From positions 414,952-478,951 of the forward strand of contig JAMPFB010000001.1 of the NCBI GenBank assembly GCA_023664735.1: DNA of 64,000 bases, in the 5' to 3' direction. Shown piece after piece: positions 45,475 through 54,246 of this stretch (positions are counted from its first letter, which is position 1; each line of letters starts with the position of its first letter). Made by a program: the position numbers and the translations under genes. The stretch comes from Robinsoniella sp. (GTDB lineage Bacteria > Bacillota > Clostridia > Lachnospirales > Lachnospiraceae). The notes beneath the pieces are model-generated. The model saw only the letters and a list, made by a program, of their open reading frames with translations. It was not told the origin of the DNA and ran no database searches.

Positions 45475-46137
45475 TTATTCCTGATTCTGATCTATCAGCA
45501 GGGAAACGATAGCTTCGTAATCGGAATCGGATATATTCCAAAGGCCATCGGAATTCTGAGATACCGTAATTGTTAGTGTCTGTGGCTCACCATATGTAGC
45601 AGAAGCCAAACGTGCGGACATGATGTCGTACATAATCTGGAAGGAACGTTCATAAATTTCCTCATCGGAAGGCATTTCGCCGGATTCGTTATATTCTGCT
45701 ATAACCTCCTCCTGAAAAGCAGCATTAGCCTCTTCCACTTCATCATTAAAGCCTTCATAAATAATGAGTGGCTCAATTGTCAAAGGAACAAGGAAATTGT
45801 TACCGTCTTTTTCAGCTTCGCCAACACTATATTTTGTCTTTGCCAGCAAGTCAATAAATAACTGCTTGTAATTTTCCAATAATTCATCTGAAATGGAAAG
45901 TGATTTAAATTCTGCGAGGAAGCTTTCCAATACTTCATCATATTCAGCCTGAGCGTCTTCAGCAGTAGAATTGGTTAATTCAATGTACTTGTCAAACTCT
46001 GCTCTTGTTGTGGCATCCAATACTGCCTGTGTATAACCAGAAGCGTCAAATTGAGCAAATAAGCTGCAGCCGGATAAGGATAAAGTAGCTGCAAGCGCTA
46101 ACATAAGAGCCAGCATCCTTTTGGTAATGTGTTTCAT
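45475..46137 (-). CDS. Putative lipoprotein of unknown function
   Basis: 220 residues starting behind AAGGAGAACATTTT. The signal peptide ends in a perfect lipobox LSGC (Cys24), so the protein is tethered to the outer face of the membrane. The rest is acidic and mostly helical (YTQAVLDATTRAEFDKYIEL), with a beta-rich end (PQTLTITVSQNSDGLWNIS). It resembles small clostridial lipoproteins such as the DUF5105 type, but I cannot assign it with certainty. It is followed by its own terminator. Confidence 0.75.
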   Translation of the reverse strand: MKHITKRMLALMLALAATLSLSGCSLFAQFDASGYTQAVLDATTRAEFDKYIELTNSTAEDAQAEYDEVLESFLAEFKSLSISDELLENYKQLFIDLLAKTKYSVGEAEKDGNNFLVPLTIEPLIIYEGFNDEVEEANAAFQEEVIAEYNESGEMPSDEEIYERSFQIMYDIMSARLASATYGEPQTLTITVSQNSDGLWNISDSDYEAIVSLLIDQNQE

Positions 46138-46232
46138 AAAATGTTCTCCTTTTTAAATATTAAGATATTAAATTAAGTGCAACGTAATGATTCTAGCATA
46201 TTTTAGTTTATAAAGCAATGATAATTTTTTAT

Positions 46233-48572
46233 TTAAAAGCGCATAGTAAGCTGGATTCGCTTTTTGGCAAGGTCTACGCTCATGACTTTTACTTCTACAA
46301 TGTCCCCTACGCTGACTGCCTCAAGAGGATGCTTGATAAACTTATCGGTAATCTGGGAAATATGAACCAGCCCGTCCTGATGGACGCCGATATCCACAAA
46401 TACGCCAAAGTCAATGACATTTCTGACAGTGCCCTTTAAAACAAGTCCGGGAGTCAGATCCTTCATATCAAGGACATCGCTTCTTAGGATTGGCGCTGGC
46501 ATGTCATCCCTCGGATCTCTTGCAGGCTTTTCCAGTTCCTTTAAAATATCGGTTAGGGTCAGCTCACCGATTCCAAGCTCCTCTGCCAGTTTCTTCTTAT
46601 CCTTTACTTTTTTCTCAAGACCTGAAATGTTATCATTGGCTGCAGCCTTTCCGTTCTTTTCCAAAGCTTCGTCAGCAGCCGCTAACTGAATGCCGCCCAT
46701 GGCTTCGGCAAGCGCTTTTCCCATTGCCGTATTGGTGTTGCGGATTACTACTTTTGGCTGTTTTTTCTTTTGAGGCTCTTTTGCAGGCGCTTTTTTTGCC
46801 GAGGCTCCCTTTTCTGCCGCCTTTTTCTGCGCCTTCTTCACATCCTCCATAGTAAGCCCAAGCTTATCCAAAAGCTTTAGGGCAGCTTCATAGGATTCAG
46901 GATGGACACTGGTTGCATCTAAAGGGTTGTCTCCGTCTGAAATACGCATGAAGCCTGCGCATTGCTCATATGCTTTTGGACCTAACTTGGCTACCTTTAG
47001 AAGCTGTTTGCGGTTTGTAAAACGTCCGTTTGTTTCCCGGTAATCTACAATGTTTTTGGCGATTACCTTGCTGATGCCGGAAATGTACTCCAGCAGGGAA
47101 GCGCTGGCAGTATTTAAATCAACCCCTACCTTATTTACGCTGTCTTCTACAACACCGCTTAGGGCTTCGCTTAACTTTTTCTGGTTCATATCGTGCTGAT
47201 ATTGCCCCACACCTATGGATTTTGGGTCAATCTTTACAAGCTCCGCCAAAGGATCCTGCAAACGTCTGGCGATGGAAACGGCGCTTCTTTGTCCTACATC
47301 AAAGTTAGGAAATTCTTCCGTTGCCAGCTTGGAGGCGGAGTAAACGGAAGCTCCTGCCTCGTTTACGATAATATACTCTACCTTGGTATCCAGTTCCTTT
47401 AACAAGTCTACGATAATCTGCTCGGATTCTCTGGAAGCAGTTCCGTTTCCTACGGAAATCAGGGAAACGTTGTATTTTTTAATCAGCCTTTTTAATTCTT
47501 TTTTGGATTCTTCTACTTTATTTTGAGGAGCCGTAGGGAAAATAACCTTCGTATCCAGTACCTTTCCCGTTGCATCTACGATTGCCAGCTTACAGCCGGT
47601 ACGAAAGGCAGGATCCCATCCGAGAACGGTACGGCCGGCAATAGGAGGCTGCAGCAAAAGCTGTTCCAAATTTTTGCCAAATACAGTAATAGCGCCATCT
47701 TCGGCATTTTCTGTCAGCTCGTTACGGATTTCCCGTTCGATAGCTGGGGCAATCAGACGGTCATAGCTGTCTGCAATCACTTCCTTCAATACAGGTGTGG
47801 TAATGGGATTTTCCTTTGTAATGACTTTTTTCTCCAGATACATTAAAATTCTATCCACAGGCGCCACAATCTTCACCGTAAGGATTTTTTCTTTTTCCCC
47901 TCTGTTTAATGCAAGGATTCGGTGTCCGGCAGCTTTTTTTACTGGTTCCTCATAGTCGTAGTACATTTCGTATACACTCTGGGTTTCCTTTTCCTTTGCA
48001 CAGCTTGTAATCTTGCCCTCTTCAAAAGTAGCATTTCGGATGTAAATACGATAATCTGCTTCGTCAGAAATAGCTTCTGCAATAATATCCTTTGCTCCGG
48101 CAATGGCATCCTCTACGGTTTTTACTTCCTTTTCTTCATGGATAAAAGCTTTTGCTTCCTCTTCAAGAGGGGTGGTAAGCTCCTGTGCCAGAATCAATTG
48201 TGCCAGAGGCTCAAGCCCTTTTTCTTTTGCAACGGAAGCCCTTGTTTTTCTCTTAGGACGGTAAGGACGGTATAAATCCTCCACTACCACTAAGGTTTCG
48301 GCTGCAACAATTCTTGCTTTCAGCTCTTCCGTTAATTTTCCCTGTTCTTCAATGCTTGCAAGAACTGTTTCCTTCTTTTCCTCCAGATTTCTTAAATAGT
48401 TTAACCTTTCAAATAAATTCCGAAGCACTTCGTCATTTAACGCACCGGTTGCCTCTTTTCGGTAACGGGAAATAAAAGGAATGGTATTTCCTTCATCTAT
48501 TAGCTTCACGGCAGCCTCCACCTGCCATTTTTCCACACTTAACTCTTCCTTTAGCTTTTGAATGATATCCAT
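46233..48572 (-). CDS. tex: Tex-family S1 RNA-binding protein
   Basis: The start is ATG 48572 (MDIIQKLKEELSVEKW), placed after AAGGAGAATACT; a frame extension to 48674 lacks support. The 779-residue protein shows the N-terminal Tex helical region (IPFISRYRKEATGALND), a YqgF-like nuclease-fold domain (LGWDPAFRTGCKLAIVD), a helix-hairpin-helix part (NTASASLLEYISGISKVIAK), an inserted Lys/Ala-rich stretch (about 640-670), and a C-terminal S1 domain (GLVLKGTVRNVIDFGVFVDI). Tex proteins associate with transcription and RNA. The Lys/Ala insert is longer than in most relatives I recall. Confidence 0.92.
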   Translation of the reverse strand: MDIIQKLKEELSVEKWQVEAAVKLIDEGNTIPFISRYRKEATGALNDEVLRNLFERLNYLRNLEEKKETVLASIEEQGKLTEELKARIVAAETLVVVEDLYRPYRPKRKTRASVAKEKGLEPLAQLILAQELTTPLEEEAKAFIHEEKEVKTVEDAIAGAKDIIAEAISDEADYRIYIRNATFEEGKITSCAKEKETQSVYEMYYDYEEPVKKAAGHRILALNRGEKEKILTVKIVAPVDRILMYLEKKVITKENPITTPVLKEVIADSYDRLIAPAIEREIRNELTENAEDGAITVFGKNLEQLLLQPPIAGRTVLGWDPAFRTGCKLAIVDATGKVLDTKVIFPTAPQNKVEESKKELKRLIKKYNVSLISVGNGTASRESEQIIVDLLKELDTKVEYIIVNEAGASVYSASKLATEEFPNFDVGQRSAVSIARRLQDPLAELVKIDPKSIGVGQYQHDMNQKKLSEALSGVVEDSVNKVGVDLNTASASLLEYISGISKVIAKNIVDYRETNGRFTNRKQLLKVAKLGPKAYEQCAGFMRISDGDNPLDATSVHPESYEAALKLLDKLGLTMEDVKKAQKKAAEKGASAKKAPAKEPQKKKQPKVVIRNTNTAMGKALAEAMGGIQLAAADEALEKNGKAAANDNISGLEKKVKDKKKLAEELGIGELTLTDILKELEKPARDPRDDMPAPILRSDVLDMKDLTPGLVLKGTVRNVIDFGVFVDIGVHQDGLVHISQITDKFIKHPLEAVSVGDIVEVKVMSVDLAKKRIQLTMRF

Positions 48573-48863
48573 AGTATTCTCCTTGTTTTTAATATAGTGA
48601 CGAACCTTATTATAGCTAAATTCCGAAATAAGTTCAATGGGAATTTTGGACTTGCTGCGGAAATCAATTTTCAATCATAGGCTCTCTTCCCGCAGGCGCC
48701 AGAACGGGTCTTGGACAAAATGTTTTCTACGTCGCCACGCTTTCGCTCTATAAAAACGCAACAGTGCTAAGCTCGAAAATCTAATGCGTAGTTTACATTA
48801 TTTTTGGCAAGTATTATAATGGGAACGAAATTAGGAAAAATCAGAAAAAATGAGGATAAGAAA

Positions 48864-50600
48864 ATGAAAAAGCTGCTGGTTTATATAAAGGATTATAAAA
48901 AAGAAAGCATTCTCGCCCCTCTTTTTAAGATGTTGGAGGCGGCTTTTGAATTGTTGGTTCCGTTGGTAGTTGCTTCGATTATAGATGTGGGAATTGGGAA
49001 TGGGGACAGAGCTTATATTATAAAAATGTGCCTGCTTATGGTATTTTTAGGAATCGTGGGACTGGTGTGCTCCATTACGGCGCAGTTTTATGCGGCAAAG
49101 GCAGCAGTGGGATTTGCCACCAGACTTAGGCATGCCCTGTTTGCCCATATCCAAAGCCTTTCCTTTACGGAAATTGATACAATCGGCACTTCTACCATGA
49201 TTACAAGAATGACCAGTGACATCAATCAGGTACAGTCCGGAGTGAATCTTGTGCTGCGTCTGTTTTTAAGGTCGCCGTTTATTGTGCTTGGCGCCATGAT
49301 TATGGCATTTACGGTGGATGGAAAGGCAGCTCTTGTATTTGCAGGAGCCATTCCCCTTTTATCCATTGTTGTTTTTGGAATTATGCTGATAAGCATTCCA
49401 TTATATAAGAAGGTACAGGAGGCGTTAGATAAGGTTCTGCTTCTTACAAGGGAAAATCTTACCGGCGTAAGAGTAATCAGGGCATTTGGAATGGAGGAGA
49501 CGGAAAAAGAGCGGTTTGCCGAAAGCAACCTGTTGTTGCTTAAGGTGCAAAAATATGTAGGGAAAATATCCGCTCTCATGAATCCGGTTACCTATGTAAT
49601 AATCAATGGCGCAGTCATTGCCCTAATCTGGATTGGGGGTGTCAGGGTATATGATGGAGTCATTACCCAAGGGGAGGTAGTGGCGCTTGTAAGCTATATG
49701 TCACAGATTCTCGTGGAGCTGATTAAGCTTGCGAACCTGATTATTACCGTAACAAAGGCAATTGCCTGTGGGAACCGTATTCAGGCGGTTTTTGAGATAG
49801 AAGCTTCCTTAAAAGAACAGGAAGGCAGTAAAGAGGCCAAAATGGAAGGCCCGCACATATCCTTTGAAAAAGTGGGGCTTACCTATTTGGGAAATTCGGA
49901 GGAATCCTTGTCGGATATTGATTTTGAAGTTCAAAAAGGAGAGACGGTGGGCGTGATAGGCGGAACCGGTTCGGGAAAAACCTCTCTCGTACATTTGATT
50001 CCAAGGTTTTATGATGCCACAAGTGGAAAAGTGCTGGTGGATGGCAGGGATGTGAAGGATTATCCGTTTAAGGAGCTTCGGGATAAAATTGCCATTGTGC
50101 TTCAGAAAAGCGTATTATTTTCCGGCACTATCCGGGAAAATCTTCTTTGGGGCAGGGAAGATGCCACGGAAGAGGATTTACAGGAGGCATTGACAATATC
50201 TCAGGCAAAGGAGTTTGTGGAAAAGAAGGAAAAGGGCTTGGAAACCAGAATCAGTCAGGGTGGGAAAAATCTGTCCGGCGGGCAGAAACAACGTCTTGCC
50301 ATTGCAAGGGCATTGGTAAAAAAGCCGGAAATCCTCATTATGGACGACAGCGCCTCGGCGCTTGACTTTGCAACGGATGCGGCTTTGCGAAAGGCAATCC
50401 GGGAAATGAAAAATCCTCCCACCGTATTTATTGTGTCCCAACGGGCTGCTTCCGTACTGCAGGCAGATAAAATCCTTGTGTTGGAGGATGGCAGGATTGC
50501 CGGAATGGGCACTCATAAGGAGCTGCTGGCAGACTGTGAGGTTTATCAGGAAATTTACTATTCACAGGCAGAAAAAAATCAGGAAAAGGAGGGCAGATAA
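48864..50600 (+). CDS. Heterodimeric ABC exporter subunit with degenerate ATPase site
   Basis: I start at ATG 48864 (MKKLLVYIKDYKKES) after GAGGATAAGAA; the longer frame from 48804 has no ribosome site. 578 residues: six membrane segments, then an ATPase domain with Walker A GGTGSGKTS and signature LSGGQKQR. Walker B reads ILIMDDSASALD, where the catalytic Glu is Asp, and the switch His is Gln (VSQRAAS). These changes mark the non-catalytic half of asymmetric exporters such as TM287/288 and BmrCD. It pairs with the next gene, which starts directly after its stop. Substrate unknown; likely a drug or peptide. Confidence 0.9.
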   Translation: MKKLLVYIKDYKKESILAPLFKMLEAAFELLVPLVVASIIDVGIGNGDRAYIIKMCLLMVFLGIVGLVCSITAQFYAAKAAVGFATRLRHALFAHIQSLSFTEIDTIGTSTMITRMTSDINQVQSGVNLVLRLFLRSPFIVLGAMIMAFTVDGKAALVFAGAIPLLSIVVFGIMLISIPLYKKVQEALDKVLLLTRENLTGVRVIRAFGMEETEKERFAESNLLLLKVQKYVGKISALMNPVTYVIINGAVIALIWIGGVRVYDGVITQGEVVALVSYMSQILVELIKLANLIITVTKAIACGNRIQAVFEIEASLKEQEGSKEAKMEGPHISFEKVGLTYLGNSEESLSDIDFEVQKGETVGVIGGTGSGKTSLVHLIPRFYDATSGKVLVDGRDVKDYPFKELRDKIAIVLQKSVLFSGTIRENLLWGREDATEEDLQEALTISQAKEFVEKKEKGLETRISQGGKNLSGGQKQRLAIARALVKKPEILIMDDSASALDFATDAALRKAIREMKNPPTVFIVSQRAASVLQADKILVLEDGRIAGMGTHKELLADCEVYQEIYYSQAEKNQEKEGR

Positions 50601-52352
50601 ATGGAAAATAAGAAAAAAAAGCAATTGGAAATTTTAAAAGATGTACTGAAATATATAAAAAAATATCGTATTTATATGATAATTTCCATTCTATTGGCTG
50701 CCGCTGCCGCTCTTCTGACTTTATATGTGCCTATTCTCACAGGCGAGGCAATTGATTTGATTCTGGATAAAGGACTTGTAGACTTTGCCGGCATGAAGGA
50801 AATATTGTGGGAGGTGTTGGTCATTGTATTGGTGACAGCATTGTTTCAGTGGTTTATGAATGTGTGCAATAATAAGATTACCTATAACGTGGTGCATGAT
50901 ATCCGGAAAGAGGCCTTTGATAAAATTGAAATTCTGCCCCTTAAATACATTGACGGGAAATCCTACGGTGAAATTGTAAGCCGTGTCATAGCGGATGTGG
51001 ATCAGTTTTCAGAAGGGCTTTTAATGGGCTTTACCCAGTTCTTTACCGGAGTTACCACCATTTTCGGAACGTTGTTTTTCATGCTTCGGTTGAATGTGGG
51101 CATTACACTCGTGGTAGTGTGCCTGACGCCGGTGTCATTATTTGTGGCGGCCTTTATTGCCAAAAGAACCTTTTCTATGTTTAAGCTACAATCGGAAACA
51201 AGAGGGGAGCAGACAGGGCTCATTGAGGAAATGATAGGAAATCAAAAGGTAGTTCAGGCGTTTGGACAGGAAGAAAAGGTGTTGGAAAGATTTGATGAAA
51301 TCAATAACCGTCTGGAAGCCTGTTCCCTAAGAGCCATATTTTTTTCATCCCTTACCAATCCTTCCACCCGTTTCGTCAACGGACTGGTATATGCGGCAGT
51401 TGGCTTTTTCGGCGCATTTGCAGCTATAAAAGGGAAGATTACGGTAGGACAGTTATCCTGCTTCTTAAGCTATGCCAATCAATATACAAAGCCCTTTAAT
51501 GAAATATCGGGAGTAGTGACAGAGCTGCAAAATGCTCTTGCCTGTGCAGGAAGAATATTTGAATTAATCCGGGAAGAACCACAGGTGCCGGAAGGAAAAG
51601 GAGCGCATGTATTAAAGCAGGTGGATGGAACGGTAGTGCTTCGGGATGTGTCTTTTTCCTATGAAGAAAACCGGAAGCTGATTGAACATCTGAAGCTTTC
51701 CGTAAAGCCGGGGCAGCGAATTGCCATTGTCGGACCTACAGGCTGTGGAAAAACAACGATTATAAACCTGCTTATGCGTTTTTATGATGTAAACGAGGGC
51801 AGCATTTTGGTAAATGGCATTGACATACGGAATGTAACAAGAAAAAGCTTAAGAGCCTCCTATGGCATGGTGCTTCAGGAAACATGGCTGAAATGCGGCA
51901 CCATTGAGGAAAACCTGAAAATGGGTAAGCCAGAAGCAACAAGGGAAGAGGTGGTAGAGGCAGCAAAAGCAGCCCATGCCCATAGCTTTATCAAGCGTCT
52001 GCCCAAAGGCTATGATACTTATATAGCAGAAGACGGAGGCGGCTTATCCATAGGGCAAAAGCAGCTTTTATGCATTGCAAGAGTTATGCTATGCTTACCA
52101 CCCATGCTTATTTTGGATGAAGCAACATCCTCGATAGATACCCGTACCGAATTAAAAATCCAAGAGGCATTTGCCAAAATGATGGAAGGAAGAACCAGCT
52201 TTATTGTGGCACACAGGCTCTCCACCATAAAAGAAGCGGATGTAATACTGGTCATGAAGGATGGCGCCATTATTGAACAGGGAACTCATGAGGAGTTGTT
52301 AAAGGAGAAAGGATTTTATTTCAAATTGTATCATAGCCAGTTTGCTATTTAA
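50601..52352 (+). CDS. Heterodimeric ABC exporter subunit with catalytic ATPase site
   Basis: 583 residues starting immediately after the stop of its partner. Six membrane segments, then Walker A GPTGCGKTT, Walker B LILDEATSSID with the intact Glu, and switch His in VAHRLST. The signature is altered (LSIGQKQ rather than LSGGQ). The intact Walker B of this subunit and the LSGGQ of the partner combine into the one active ATP site. Downstream lies composite repeat copy C. Confidence 0.9.
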   Translation: MENKKKKQLEILKDVLKYIKKYRIYMIISILLAAAAALLTLYVPILTGEAIDLILDKGLVDFAGMKEILWEVLVIVLVTALFQWFMNVCNNKITYNVVHDIRKEAFDKIEILPLKYIDGKSYGEIVSRVIADVDQFSEGLLMGFTQFFTGVTTIFGTLFFMLRLNVGITLVVVCLTPVSLFVAAFIAKRTFSMFKLQSETRGEQTGLIEEMIGNQKVVQAFGQEEKVLERFDEINNRLEACSLRAIFFSSLTNPSTRFVNGLVYAAVGFFGAFAAIKGKITVGQLSCFLSYANQYTKPFNEISGVVTELQNALACAGRIFELIREEPQVPEGKGAHVLKQVDGTVVLRDVSFSYEENRKLIEHLKLSVKPGQRIAIVGPTGCGKTTIINLLMRFYDVNEGSILVNGIDIRNVTRKSLRASYGMVLQETWLKCGTIEENLKMGKPEATREEVVEAAKAAHAHSFIKRLPKGYDTYIAEDGGGLSIGQKQLLCIARVMLCLPPMLILDEATSSIDTRTELKIQEAFAKMMEGRTSFIVAHRLSTIKEADVILVMKDGAIIEQGTHEELLKEKGFYFKLYHSQFAI

Positions 52353-52489
52353 GTGGCGGAAAATGATTGAACTTTCAAAAGAACTGGGTAGACCACTTAC
52401 TGATACAGAGGCAGAGGAATTTAGGATTGAGTAACTGAAAACAGCAGCCAAGAGAGCAGAGATTCGAGAGAGTCCTTGCTTTTTTTGTG

Positions 52490-53067
52490 GTAACAGTTCA
52501 GCCTTTTTGAGGTAGTGGCTACACGGACGCAACAGAGGGATGAGAGTGGATTGGTTTTTCGTGTTTTTGATAGCGCTTTTCCTAAACAGCCTTGGAAAGT
52601 TGCTAATACCGGACGGGTCGTCATATAGCGCCCTCCATGGCGCAATATGACTAAAATTGCCGTCCGTGGCAATTTTCCCCTAGATACCGAAAAGGCTGTT
52701 AAGGAAAAGCGCCATCAAAAACAAGAAAGCCAATCCACTCTCATCCCTCTGTTGCTGTTTTGTGGCAGGCTGTACTAGAAAAAGTTTGCTTGTTTTTAGA
52801 GTGTCTTTAACATTATCTCAAAACAGATTGATTTTGCGTTTATACATAAGCAGGTATAGGACTAAGACTTATATATAGCTTTCTCATGTATATGGATATG
52901 CATGGGACTTAATGAATAAAAAAATAATATATGAGTTTTCCAACATAGAGCTTACCGATACACAGTGGGAGACGGCAGGGCATAGGATAGTCTTCCACGT
53001 CCCCACTCCAAAGCCCCTATGCCGCACCCGTTTTATCCATCTTCACTAGAAAAGGCTGAACTGTTAC
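52490..53067. repeat. Composite double-hairpin repeat, copy C, with 18-bp terminal inverted repeats
   Basis: The best-defined copy, 578 bp. Its left end GTAACAGTTCAGCCTTTT (52490-52507) is repeated perfectly in inverse at 53050-53067. Inside are H1 (52526-52757), an AT-rich spacer, and a collapsed H2 (one arm, 52965-53000). There is no open frame of note. The 18-bp inverted ends suggest a MITE-like mobile element. Confidence 0.85.
52526..52757. repeat. Hairpin H1, copy C
   Basis: Inverted arms of about 63 bp (start GACGCAACAGAGGGATGAG, partner ending at 52757) around the central GCGCCCTCCATGGCGC palindrome. Near-identical centre to copy D, same orientation. Confidence 0.88.
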
Positions 53068-53241
53068 TTTTTGCGCAAAAAATTTGAACGCATCACTCGA
53101 CAATATTGCATAGAAATTATTTTAAGTGAAATTATTTGAAAATATTGAAGGGTTTTCCTTGGATTTTACGTTTTATGAAATGTAGGAAATTTATAGAGAT
53201 AAATGAGACATACTCAAAAAAGCTGAACTGTTATAAAAATA

Positions 53242-53337
53242 GAAAAAAATAAAGAAAAAAATAAAGAAAAAAATAAAGAAAAAAATAAAGAAAAAAATAA
53301 AGAAAAAAATAAAGAAAAAAATAAAGAAAAAAATAAT
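53242..53337. repeat. 12-bp tandem repeat, eight units
   Basis: The unit GAAAAAAATAAA starts at 53242, 53254, 53266, 53278, 53290, 53302, 53314 and 53326 without a mismatch until the last unit. It ends 11 bp before the -35 box of the MacB-like operon. On the minus strand it gives a meaningless Phe/Ile-rich frame. Confidence 0.95.
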
Positions 53338-53347
53338 GCTATATATA

Positions 53348-53376
53348 TTGACAAATAGAAAAAAATGTATTATTGT
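53348..53376 (+). promoter_or_regulatory. Promoter of the MacAB-like operon
   Basis: TTGACA (53348-53353), 17-bp spacer, TATTGT (53371-53376), directly behind the 12-bp repeat array. Confidence 0.7.
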
Positions 53377-53479
53377 ACCAATTAAATAATACAGCAATAC
53401 ACAGATGCAGCAATTGCCAGCGCATTAGTTTATACAAAAAATGGCTGATTTAAAAAATAAAGGAGAAAGGACAGGAAGC

Positions 53480-54169
53480 ATGAATTCACTAATTGAAATT
53501 AAGGATATATGTAAGGTCTATAATCCCGGTGAAAATGAAGTGAGGGCGCTTGATCATGTATCTCTGAACATCCAAAAGGGAGAATTTGTAGCAATTATAG
53601 GACAGTCCGGTTCGGGGAAGTCTACGCTGATGAATATGTTAGGATGTCTTGATGTTCCTACCAGCGGCATTTACATATTGAACGGAAGCGATGTGTCGGA
53701 TTTGACAGATGATGAGCTTTCGGATATCCGGAATCAGGAAATTGGATTTATCTTTCAGGGATTTAATTTAATTGCAGGCCTGAATGCTATGGAAAATGTG
53801 GAATTGCCACTTATTTACAGAGGGGTGGGCAAAAAGGAAAGGCACAGGCTGGCAGTGAATGCGCTGACAAAGGTTGGACTGGATCACAGGCTGGATCATA
53901 AGCCGGCAGAAATGTCAGGCGGGCAGCAGCAAAGGGTCGCCATTGCAAGAGCCATTGCTCAGGCGCCGCCGGTTATTTTAGCAGATGAGCCTACCGGAAA
54001 TCTGGATTCTGCTTCTAGTAAGGAAATTATACAAATTTTAAAGGAGCTGCATAAGGAAGGAAGAACGGTAATCATCATTACCCATGATAACGAAATAGCG
54101 GCTCAGGCAAAAAGAGTCATCCGTATCAGGGATGGTAGAATTGAAAATGATTATGAAAATGAGATTTAA
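53480..54169 (+). CDS. MacB-type ABC exporter ATPase
   Basis: 229 residues from ATG 53480 (MNSLIEIKDICKVYN), preferred for AAAGGA upstream; ATG 53441 has no site. It has Walker A GQSGSGKST, Q-loop FIFQGFNLI, signature MSGGQQQR, Walker B VILADEPTGNLDS and switch His in ITHDNE. This LolD/MacB class energises mechanotransmission-type exporters rather than classic channels. It is the first gene of an operon with an adaptor and a permease. Confidence 0.92.
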   Translation: MNSLIEIKDICKVYNPGENEVRALDHVSLNIQKGEFVAIIGQSGSGKSTLMNMLGCLDVPTSGIYILNGSDVSDLTDDELSDIRNQEIGFIFQGFNLIAGLNAMENVELPLIYRGVGKKERHRLAVNALTKVGLDHRLDHKPAEMSGGQQQRVAIARAIAQAPPVILADEPTGNLDSASSKEIIQILKELHKEGRTVIIITHDNEIAAQAKRVIRIRDGRIENDYENEI

Positions 54170-54246
54170 AAATAAATCTGTAAAAGAAAAAAGCAGAAAA
54201 TAGAAATGCATTAATTATAGAAGGGAAAGGCAAAGAGGAAAAGCAT

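Noticed and set aside
53242..53337. CRISPR array
   Set aside because: The repeats are 12 bp and directly tandem, with no unique spacers and no cas genes.
53191..53397. Minus-strand frame rich in Phe/Ile
   Set aside because: It is only the 12-bp tandem repeat read in translation; no start site or family support.
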